A DNA stretch of 9,656 nt. It comes from a bacterium. Its GTDB lineage: Bacteria; BMS3Abin14. Made by a program: the position numbers and the translations under genes. The DNA lies in NCBI GenBank assembly GCA_020350725.1, contig CP070719.1:1260769-1270424 (forward strand), written 5' to 3'. The notes beneath the pieces were generated by a model. That model was not told the DNA's origin. It made no database searches and saw nothing but the letters and a program-made list of their open reading frames with translations. Each line of letters opens with the position of its first letter. Positions within the stretch are counted from its first letter, which is position 1. Positions 1 to 5,590 of the stretch are shown here, piece by piece.

Positions 1-327
1 AGGGCCCTGAGACGGCGGAAATGGTGTAAAGGACAGTACACAGTTTCCGGTTCACAGTGGGGAAGTAGAGGATTAGAGCATTGGAAATTAGAGATTAAGG
101 ATCAATCCAAAGTCCCAAATCCAAAATCCAACAAAATACTTCCCAGTTCACAGTGGGAAAGCAGAGCATTAGAGCATTGGAAATTAGAGATTAGAGATCA
201 GTTGTGGAACCTCTTCCCAGATAAAAGTTCGCCCGCTCGGACAACCATTCACACCATCAGCCCTGATCGAACAAGATAGTTCCCAGAAAACAGTTTCCAG
301 TTCCCGGTTAAATCCTGAAACATTAAT
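1..327. repeat. Non-coding region of diverged direct repeats and 7-nt words
   Basis: No credible gene is present. A block of about 54 bp (62-115, running from GAAGTAGAGG through ATTAGAG words to AATCCAAAGTCC) recurs in diverged form at 157-200 in the same orientation, and as an inverted copy at 3680-3733. Each is preceded by TTCACAGTGG (51 and 147). At 105-132 the words ATCCAAA, GTCCCAA, ATCCAAA and ATCCAAC follow each other with an exact 7-nt period. A 30-bp stretch at 203-232 is identical to 366-395, which is the right half of the hairpin element further along. Function is unknown; these are repeat sequences rather than coding DNA. Confidence 0.8.
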
Positions 328-400
328 CTTATGCGAACGGGGGAAGAGGTCGATCGGAAAGCCAATGTGGAACCTCTTCCCAGATAAAAGTTCGCATAAG
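328..400. repeat. Two-part inverted repeat (large hairpin), 73 bp
   Basis: The outer arms CTTATGCGAAC (328-338) and GTTCGCATAAG (390-400) are perfectly complementary over 11 bp. The inner arms GGGAAGAGGT (341-350) and ACCTCTTCCC (372-381) pair over 10 bp, leaving a loop of about 21 nt and an asymmetric internal bulge. The right half, 366-395, is repeated exactly at 203-232 without a left arm, so this is a dispersed repeat with one truncated copy. It lies 56 nt beyond the stop codon of adenine deaminase and could fold at the 3' end of that mRNA. No run of T follows on either strand, so it is not a canonical intrinsic terminator. Confidence 0.75.
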
Positions 401-455
401 ATATATTATGTTAAGTCAAGCCCATATCCCGATCCGGCCCCTCCAGGACGTCGCC

Positions 456-2192
456 TCACGATTCCGTCTCTTCTCCCACCTCAAGGGGCACGTGGGAAAA
501 CGTCCCCACATCGAAGAGCCCCCAGTCGGTCAGCTTGAGCTCCGGTATCACGGGAAGAGCCAGGAAGGACAGCGCCATGAAAGGATCGCCCACCCGGCAG
601 CCCGTTCTCCGCACCGCTTTCTTCAATTGCGCCAGGCCGGCAGTCACGACGTCCACGCTCCTCTCGCTTATCAGGCCGCAGACCGGCAGGTCCAGGGTGC
701 CTATGGTCTTACCCTTGACGGCGCAGGAAAGGCCGCCACCGGCCTGGATGAGGGCGTTAACGGCGGCTACGGCGCTCTTCTCATCCATGCTCACGCATAT
801 GATGTTGTGGGAATCGTGGGCAACGCTCGAGGCAATGGCCCCTTCCTTCATGCCGAAGCCCCTGACGACACCTTTACCGACCCTTCCGGTGCCCCTGTGC
901 CGTTCCAGAACATAAAGGGCCGCCAGATCGGATTTCGCATCCGGTATGAAACACTTTCGGCCGTCAAGGGGCACCCGCTCTGTGGAGCTCCCTGTCAGCA
1001 GCGAGCCCTCCCGCAACTCTATGACCCTGACGTCCCTGTCTCCGGTAAGGCGGATGTCGAGATCGGACGCTGACAGCGGTTTGAGATGGATCGAACGCAA
1101 CAGAGTGTGCTGAACCGTGCTCTGTTTGATCGGGGCAATGAGAACGCCGTCCCTGGCCACGATCCGGCCGGACTTTGTGACAAGTTTCACTTTAAATTGC
1201 TTCAGGTTCTTCAGAACAACCAGATCGGCCATGTAGCCGGGTGCGACGGCCCCCCGGCCTGCCAGGCGAAAATGTTCTGCCGGGTTAATGGTCACCATTC
1301 TGACGGCCTCGACCGGATCGACCCCTCTCGACACAGCCAGTCTCAAGAGGAGGTCCAGGTGCCCTTTCCTCAGGAGCTCATCGGCGTGCCGATCATCGGT
1401 TGCGAGCATGAATCTCCTTGAATTACGGTCAGTTACAACGGGAAGGATGGCCTCCATATCGTGGGCGCTGGTCCCCTCCCTGATCATCACCCGGATTCCC
1501 AGGCGAACCTTCTCCAGGGCCTCCTCACCGTTCGTGCATTCGTGATCCGACTGGATGCCGGCTGCCGCGTAGGCGTTCAGATGCTTTCCGGTCAGGAGGG
1601 GCGCGTGCCCGTCTATGGGACGCCCCGCACTGGCCCTTACTTTGCGCAGAACAGCCTCTTCACCGAAGACGACGCCGGGATAATTCATCACCTCCGCGAG
1701 GCCGAGGACCCGTTCATGCTGGAGGAGGTGCTCAATGTCGCGGGCGCTGACCGTGGATCCGGAGGTCTCGAAATCGGTTGCCGGAACACACGAAGGAGCC
1801 ATGAGAAAGAGATCGAGGGGGACGCCCTCGCTGTCGGCGAGGATAAACTCGATGCCGGCGATGCCGGAAACGTTAGCGATCTCATGGGGGTCGGCGATGA
1901 GGCATGTCGTACCCCTCGGCACCACGACCCGGCTCAGTTCACTGGGGCGAAGCATCGTGCTCTCAATGTGGAAATGGGATTCGATGAAGCCCGGCGATAC
2001 GTAGGAACCGGCCAGATCGATCTCCTCCTCTCCCCCGTAATGGCCCAGGCCGGCGATGACGTCCCCGGCGATCGCCACGTCAGCTTTCTGGATCTCTCCG
2101 GTAAAGATGTTGATGACCTTACCGTTCTTGAGGACGAGATCGGCTTTTTCGTCGCCCCTGGCAACGGCGAGCAATCTGGCAAGATTTTCCAT
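456..2192 (-). CDS. ade: Adenine deaminase
   Basis: Adenine deaminase of the amidohydrolase superfamily hydrolyses adenine to hypoxanthine and ammonia in purine salvage; it is a cytoplasmic metalloenzyme. The 578-residue chain has the family's length and order: a small N-terminal beta domain, the metal-binding ESHFHIEST segment (His73, His75), DPHEIANVSG near 101-110, LAEVMN (Glu167), DGHAP (His196), SDHECT (His217) and LATDDRH (Asp266). The C-terminal domain carries VAHDSHNI near 457-464, typical of the long AdeC-type enzymes. An in-frame ATG eight codons upstream (2216) would give 586 residues but has no ribosome site, whereas the ATG at 2192 follows AGGGGG at 5-nt spacing, so the shorter start is preferred. 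It lies 45 nt downstream of the nuclease-like gene on the same strand, probably co-transcribed. The TGA stop is at 456-458. No key residue appears missing. Confidence 0.95.
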   Translation of the reverse strand: MENLARLLAVARGDEKADLVLKNGKVINIFTGEIQKADVAIAGDVIAGLGHYGGEEEIDLAGSYVSPGFIESHFHIESTMLRPSELSRVVVPRGTTCLIADPHEIANVSGIAGIEFILADSEGVPLDLFLMAPSCVPATDFETSGSTVSARDIEHLLQHERVLGLAEVMNYPGVVFGEEAVLRKVRASAGRPIDGHAPLLTGKHLNAYAAAGIQSDHECTNGEEALEKVRLGIRVMIREGTSAHDMEAILPVVTDRNSRRFMLATDDRHADELLRKGHLDLLLRLAVSRGVDPVEAVRMVTINPAEHFRLAGRGAVAPGYMADLVVLKNLKQFKVKLVTKSGRIVARDGVLIAPIKQSTVQHTLLRSIHLKPLSASDLDIRLTGDRDVRVIELREGSLLTGSSTERVPLDGRKCFIPDAKSDLAALYVLERHRGTGRVGKGVVRGFGMKEGAIASSVAHDSHNIICVSMDEKSAVAAVNALIQAGGGLSCAVKGKTIGTLDLPVCGLISERSVDVVTAGLAQLKKAVRRTGCRVGDPFMALSFLALPVIPELKLTDWGLFDVGTFSHVPLEVGEETES

Positions 2193-2197
2193 GCTTA

Positions 2198-2203
2198 CCC
2201 CCT
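2198..2203 (-). promoter_or_regulatory. Ribosome binding site deciding the adenine deaminase start
   Basis: On the minus strand AGGGGG lies 5 nt before the ATG at 2192. The alternative ATG at 2216 is preceded by AT-rich DNA with no purine-rich Shine-Dalgarno match. This supports the 578-residue form. Confidence 0.6.
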
Positions 2204-2237
2204 GTTTAAATTCCATAATAACAATTAGTTATAAATT

Positions 2238-3044
2238 CTATTTCATGTTGCTTATTAACATTTTTGCCAGTGGATTCCCCGTCATGAAATGATGCCTGAA
2301 GACCAACTTGAGGTTTCTCCTCAGGTCGGGCTTGCTGTTGACGACATAGATCATTCCGGCCAGGTGGAAGATCTCGCGTTCGAGCCTCTCGAACGTGACT
2401 TCGACCCCTGCAGCTGACGAAAGCGCCTCCACCATGAGAGGTACGATCTTGTCCTTCATCCGGAGGTGTGTGTCCTCGTGAAGGATGGCGAAATCAGGTC
2501 CGATGTCGGCGATCCTTCTGACGAAGGATGCTATCTCCGGCAGGTCCACGTGCTTGGGAGGAGCCGTCTTGACCTCCATGTAGAGGAAACGTCCCGAGAC
2601 GATGGCCACCACATCGTGGTCACCGCCCGCATCCAGGCCGCCAAAACGGACGCCCCAGGCAGAGGGACAGCCGAAATCCCGCCGGAGGACCTGGGATACG
2701 TACCATTCGTAGGTTCCGCCGAAACTTCCCACGGCATCGCGCGGCAAGGGGCGCCCTGTCTCATCGGGGATGAGAACGCCAAGGTCGAAGAACTGGGTGA
2801 GGAATCCGTCGAAGGCCTCCGGGGCGCAGAAGCGCTCCACTGCCCGGCGGCCCTTGATCCAGGCCGAAGGACTCTTGCATTTGATGGCCTCCCGGAGGAG
2901 GAGCCTGGCCGCGTAATGGTCCAGCAGGGACATGTACTTTTCCTCCTCCCCTACTCCGCGTCCGGGCACGAGCAGTTCCTCCTCAGGGTTCCACCTGTCG
3001 ATGGAAAGACCCCTGCTGCGAATGAGGCTCTGGAGGGTATCCAT
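2238..3044 (-). CDS. Uncharacterised protein with PD-(D/E)XK nuclease-fold motifs
   Basis: I do not recognise a named family for this 268-residue soluble protein. The middle carries the usual order of a restriction-endonuclease-like core: a helix with a glutamate (GTYEWYV, Glu113), then GGDHDVVAI (Asp142 and Asp144), a short turn, and a strand ending in MEVKT (Glu157, Lys159), which matches the D-x(n)-ExK metal site. A helix and the strand DFAILHEDT follow. There is no signal peptide or membrane segment. The start is uncertain. The ATG at 3044 has no Shine-Dalgarno and sits 6 nt from a repeat array (first heptamer at 3051), while the in-frame ATG at 2933 (residue 38) follows GGAGGAGG at good spacing and would give 231 residues. 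It is followed by adenine deaminase on the same strand. Nuclease activity is inferred from the motif pattern only; it could be a non-catalytic member or another beta-alpha protein. Confidence 0.7.
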   Translation of the reverse strand: MDTLQSLIRSRGLSIDRWNPEEELLVPGRGVGEEEKYMSLLDHYAARLLLREAIKCKSPSAWIKGRRAVERFCAPEAFDGFLTQFFDLGVLIPDETGRPLPRDAVGSFGGTYEWYVSQVLRRDFGCPSAWGVRFGGLDAGGDHDVVAIVSGRFLYMEVKTAPPKHVDLPEIASFVRRIADIGPDFAILHEDTHLRMKDKIVPLMVEALSSAAGVEVTFERLEREIFHLAGMIYVVNSKPDLRRNLKLVFRHHFMTGNPLAKMLISNMK

Positions 3045-3050
3045 AGGAAA

Positions 3051-3078
3051 AGTTTACAGTTTACGGTACCCAGTTTCC
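3051..3078. repeat. Heptamer array next to the start of the nuclease-like gene
   Basis: AGTTTAC at 3051 and 3058, GGTACCC at 3065 and AGTTTCC at 3072 follow each other with an exact 7-nt period. The array begins 6 nt outside the ATG at 3044, where a promoter and ribosome site would be expected. GAGTCCA words follow at about 3099-3113. Confidence 0.65.
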
Positions 3079-3159
3079 AGCCGAAACCATGGCAAATGAG
3101 TCCAGAGTCCAGGGACCTGTGCCCGGAGGGGCGAGGGGGCGATGTATAGTTCTAAGAGA

Positions 3160-3210
3160 TAAGTGATAAGAGATAAGTATACTGAGCTGTTACTTATCAC
3201 ATATCACTTA
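3160..3210. repeat. 20-bp stem-loop built of 7-nt GATAAGN words
   Basis: The left arm 3160-3179 and right arm 3191-3210 are complementary at 18 of 20 positions, with an 11-nt loop (3180-3190). The arms are made of words of the GATAAGT/GATAAGA type at 7-nt spacing, read in opposite orientation in each arm. There is no flanking T tract. It lies in the space between divergent genes, so terminating a convergent transcript is unlikely to be its role. Confidence 0.7.
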
Positions 3211-3278
3211 GTACTCAGGACTCAGCTCTCGGTGAACAGTTAGTACCTGGAACGTGGAACGTGAATTACAGGCAGCGG

Positions 3279-3325
3279 GGACGCGGAGAGAAAAGAGTCC
3301 AGAGTCCAGAGGCCAGGGTCCAGAG
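3279..3325 (+). repeat. 47-bp GC-rich repeat unit, single copy
   Basis: This runs from GGACGCGGAGAG through two GAGTCCA words to GGTCCAGAG. The same 47-bp unit, with a few substitutions, is tandem at 6904-7006 and inverted at 9026-9119. Two GGAACGT words (3249, 3256) precede it. Confidence 0.75.
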
Positions 3326-3348
3326 GAAACGCGGGGAGAAAAGCGGTC

Positions 3349-3438
3349 GTCATTGCGAGGAGTTACGAGAGGGACGAGGGCGACGCGGCAATCCAAGATT
3401 TTCCGGATCGCTTCACCTGTAGGCAGTTCGCGATGACA
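3349..3438. repeat. Palindromic 'GTCATTGCGA' element, about 90 bp
   Basis: The ends GTCATTGCGA and TCGCGATGAC are inverted repeats with one mismatch in 10. The interior includes GACGCGGCAATCC and GGATCGCTTCACC, the usual internal words of an element type I recall from many bacterial genomes. There is no coding capacity. It resembles a small non-autonomous (MITE- or REP-like) element. The 20 bp before it, ACGCGGGGAGAAAAGCGGTC, also precede the partial copy at 3481. Confidence 0.65.
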
Positions 3439-3480
3439 GGTAATGCGTGGAGACACGGGGACGCGGAGGGAAAAGCGGTT

Positions 3481-3518
3481 GTCATTGCGAACAGAAAACC
3501 GTGTGAAGCAATCTATAG
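3481..3518. repeat. Partial copy of the 'GTCATTGCGA' element
   Basis: GTCATTGCGA recurs at 3481-3490, then GTGTGAAGCAATC, and the sequence runs directly into GTGAACC words at 3521. The right terminal repeat is missing. The 20 bp upstream (3461-3480) nearly match those upstream of the full copy (27 of 30 identical over 3329-3358 against 3461-3490), so both sit in the same GC-rich word context. Confidence 0.5.
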
Positions 3519-3520
3519 CT

Positions 3521-3652
3521 GTGAACCGCGAACCGTGAACCGTGAACCAGTCTTTCCGAATCACCAATCACGGCTCTTTCCCTACCGTGAACTGTGAACT
3601 AGCCTTTTCGAATCACTAATCACAAATCACTAATCACTAATCACTAATCCTG
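3521..3652. repeat. Heptamer arrays: GTGAACN and AATCACN blocks
   Basis: GTGAACC or GCGAACC words start at 3521, 3528, 3535 and 3542. AATCAC words follow at 3559 and 3566, GTGAACT at 3587 and 3594, then AATCACN at 3611, 3618, 3625, 3632 and 3639, with a diverged word at 3646. Both GTGAAC-to-AATCAC joints (CAGTCTTTCCG and TAGCCTTTTCG) place the second word exactly 17 nt after the last GTGAAC. There is no open frame with protein-like composition. Confidence 0.85.
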
Positions 3653-3676
3653 GCAGTCTTAACCGTGAACCCTCCT

Positions 3677-3768
3677 TTTGGACTTTGGATTGATCTCTAA
3701 TCTCTAATTTCTAATCCTCTAATCCTCTGCTTCACCAACCGTGAACGGTGAACTGTGAACCGGAAACC
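3677..3768. repeat. Heptamer array and inverted copy of the window-start repeat
   Basis: TTTGGAC (3677), TTTGGAT (3684), TGATCTC (3691), TAATCTC (3698), TAATTTC (3705) and TAATCCT (3712) continue in one 7-nt register. GTGAACG (3741), GTGAACT (3748), GTGAACC (3755) and GGAACC-type words come next. Positions 3680-3733 are the reverse complement of 62-115 with about 49 of 54 identical, so this and the window-start block face each other across the adenine deaminase pair. Confidence 0.8.
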
Positions 3769-3787
3769 GGCTTTACACCCCTCGGCG

Positions 3788-3817
3788 TTGACAAAGGGCA
3801 GCAAAACAGGGTATTAC
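3788..3817 (+). promoter_or_regulatory. Candidate sigma-70 promoter of the NtrC-like regulator
   Basis: TTGACA (3788-3793) matches the -35 consensus exactly. TATTAC (3812-3817) is a 4-of-6 match to the -10 box at 18-nt spacing. Initiation near 3824 would leave a leader of roughly 90 nt before the GTG start at 3913. It lies just past the last repeat word. The prediction rests on sequence alone. Confidence 0.4.
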
Positions 3818-3912
3818 AAAATTGAAACAGGTCCGCTTGGTTTGAAAGCCTCGGGCGGGGATGCCCACCGCATCGACCCGTTATACAGAGCAGGGCACAG
3901 GGGATATCTGAC

Positions 3913-5280
3913 GTGGCCGTACTTCTGGTTATCGACAACGACAACGACTTCAGAAAACTCATCGTCGGGTTCTTCCGTGACGAGGGCCATGAGGTGGACG
4001 AGGCCCATGACGGTGAAAAAGCCGTCCATCTGGTCAAGAACCGAAAATACGATGTCACCCTTGCGGACATGGAACTGCCGAGTATCAGCGGCATGGACGT
4101 CCTTCGGGAGATCAAATTCATCAGTCCCGACACGGAGGTTCTCATGATGACCGCCTTCGGAACCACCGAGGGCGCCATCAAGGTCATGAAGCTGGGGGCC
4201 TTCGACTATATCCAGAAGCCCTTTGACATGCCGGAACTCCAGGCAAGGGTGGACAAGGCCATTCAGTACAGGATGCTCACCAATGAGGTTGACTATCTCA
4301 GACACGAAAGGGACATCATCTACCGTTACGATGACATCATCGGGACGAGTCCCGGCATCCGGAAAGTCCTCGAGGTATCCAGGGTCGCCGCCGGGTCCGA
4401 CGCGCCCGTGCTCGTGAGGGGGGAGCCGGGAACGGGCAGGGAGCTGGTCGCCGGCGCCACCCATTACAACAGCGCCAGGCGGGACGGCGGCTTCATCAGG
4501 GTCAACTGTTCGGGTATTCCCCCGAGACACCTCCAGAGCGACCTCTTCGGCCACATCAAGGACGCCTTCGAAGGGGCCAGAAAGCACAGGGTCGGCAGGA
4601 TCGAGCAGGCCAACAACGGCACGGTCTTTCTCGAGGAGATCGCCGCCATTCCCCCCGATATCCAGGAAGAACTGGTGAAGTTCATGACCACCGGCCAGCT
4701 GGTGCGGGTGGGGAGCAGCCGGACGATCACCGCCAATGTCCGGATCATGGCCTCGACAAGCGAAGACCTTGCCCGTGAGGCCGAGACCGGCTCTTTCAAC
4801 CGGGACCTGCTGGCGGCCGTCTCCACCATCGTCATCGACGTCCCACCCCTCAGAGACAGGCTGGAGGACATACCCCAGCTGGCAAACTATTTCCTGAGGC
4901 GTCTTCCCTCCGAGGTGGCCCGGATGAAGGTCAACGGCCTGTCCGAGGAGGCCATCGCCAAACTGGAGCAATACCCCTGGCCCGGCAACATCAGGGAGCT
5001 GAAAAATGTCCTGGAAAGGGCGATCCTCGCCTGTGAAAGAGATATCCTGACCGCGTCCGACATCCAGCTGCCAGGCGAAGGCCCGGCGACGGAAGGAGTG
5101 GCCGCTCTGGATGGGAGGAATCTCAAGGACCTGGAGAAAAAGGCCGTGCTCGAGGCCCTGAAAAAGACCAATTACGTCCAGAAGGAGGCCGCCAAACTCC
5201 TGGGCATCTCCAAGCGGGTCATCCACTACAAGATCCAGCAGTTCGGCATCAAGCATCCCAGGTGGATAAGAAACAAGTGA
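3913..5280 (+). CDS. NtrC-family response regulator with degenerate AAA+ domain
   Basis: This 455-residue protein has a receiver (1-120), an AAA+ domain (about 141-370) and a Fis-type helix-turn-helix (about 405-445), the layout of sigma-54 enhancer-binding proteins. In the receiver the phospho-acceptor Asp52, Thr80 and Lys102 are present, but the acidic pair reads Asp8-Asn9. In the AAA+ domain Walker A reads GEPGTGRE with Arg176 in place of lysine. The sigma-54 contact loop GAFTGA reads DAFEGA (217-222), Walker B reads FLEEI (Glu241 for Asp), sensor I reads ASTS, and the arginine-finger positions are Asn296 and Ala302. Sensor II (PGNIREL, Arg361) is kept. It is therefore probably unable to work as a normal sigma-54 activator, and may repress or activate with sigma-70 as reported for HupR- or NtrX-type proteins. 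GTG start at 3913 with AGGGGA upstream; the receiver begins right there. The partner kinase is not in the window. Confidence 0.9.
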   Translation: MAVLLVIDNDNDFRKLIVGFFRDEGHEVDEAHDGEKAVHLVKNRKYDVTLADMELPSISGMDVLREIKFISPDTEVLMMTAFGTTEGAIKVMKLGAFDYIQKPFDMPELQARVDKAIQYRMLTNEVDYLRHERDIIYRYDDIIGTSPGIRKVLEVSRVAAGSDAPVLVRGEPGTGRELVAGATHYNSARRDGGFIRVNCSGIPPRHLQSDLFGHIKDAFEGARKHRVGRIEQANNGTVFLEEIAAIPPDIQEELVKFMTTGQLVRVGSSRTITANVRIMASTSEDLAREAETGSFNRDLLAAVSTIVIDVPPLRDRLEDIPQLANYFLRRLPSEVARMKVNGLSEEAIAKLEQYPWPGNIRELKNVLERAILACERDILTASDIQLPGEGPATEGVAALDGRNLKDLEKKAVLEALKKTNYVQKEAAKLLGISKRVIHYKIQQFGIKHPRWIRNK

Positions 5281-5590
5281 CGATCTCCCTATCTCTGTCC
5301 CCTGTGCGTCAGTAAACGGTCTTGGTTCCCCGTCCGGCTTACACAGCCCGGCTTGCCTGTCAAACCCTTCCGCCATCGCGGCATACCCTTTCGATGGTCG
5401 AATAACCCGGCGTCTCCGGCACGCGGACGCGTGCAGCGGCCTTCAGAACCGAACAAATAACTCCCTAACTTCCTTTTGCTGTTGAAGTTTCATTTCAAAT
5501 CATCCAAAATATTCCGTTGTTTTGTCTGCTTTGTCTGCGCCCTTCTTGATTTTGGGCGCGAAACCGCAAACAGGAACGGGAGGACCCTTC
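5281..5590 (+). other. Array-free intergenic leader of the UDP-sugar genes
   Basis: No gene and none of the word arrays seen in the other large gaps. It holds a near-perfect dyad, GCACGCG-GA-CGCGTGC (5419-5434), and a weak 6-bp stem CCATCG/CGATGG (5373-5397). There is also a 9-bp tandem TTTGTCTGC at 5521 and 5530, and a GC-rich hairpin GCGCCC/GGGCGC (5537-5542 with 5554-5559, 11-nt loop) 31 nt before the dehydrogenase start. The AT-rich stretch near 5480-5515 is the likeliest promoter location, but I see no convincing pair of boxes. No T-tract terminator is seen after the regulator. Confidence 0.5.

Noticed and set aside
408-1073. 221-codon plus-strand frame, with other frames opposite adenine deaminase
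   Set aside because: These are shadows of the well-supported ade gene, with no ribosome site and no recognisable domain.
3208-3567. 119-codon minus-strand frame across the arrays
   Set aside because: It is composed entirely of repeat words and palindromic-element sequence, with no start site or domain.
3814-5376. 520-codon open frame on the minus strand opposite the regulator
   Set aside because: It lies wholly antisense to a clear receiver/AAA+/HTH gene. The translation is rich in Gly, Asp and Pro with no domain and arises from GC-rich codon structure.
5537-5559. GCGCCC/GGGCGC hairpin as an intrinsic terminator of the regulator gene
   Set aside because: There is no following T tract, and it lies 31 nt before the ugd start codon, more likely a leader stem or chance.
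5522-5590. Longer N-terminus for UDP-glucose dehydrogenase starting at 5522
   Set aside because: The family begins directly at the MNITVIGTGYVG strand, and the ATG at 5591 has a GGGAGG ribosome site. The extra 23 residues translate leader sequence containing a tandem repeat and a hairpin.
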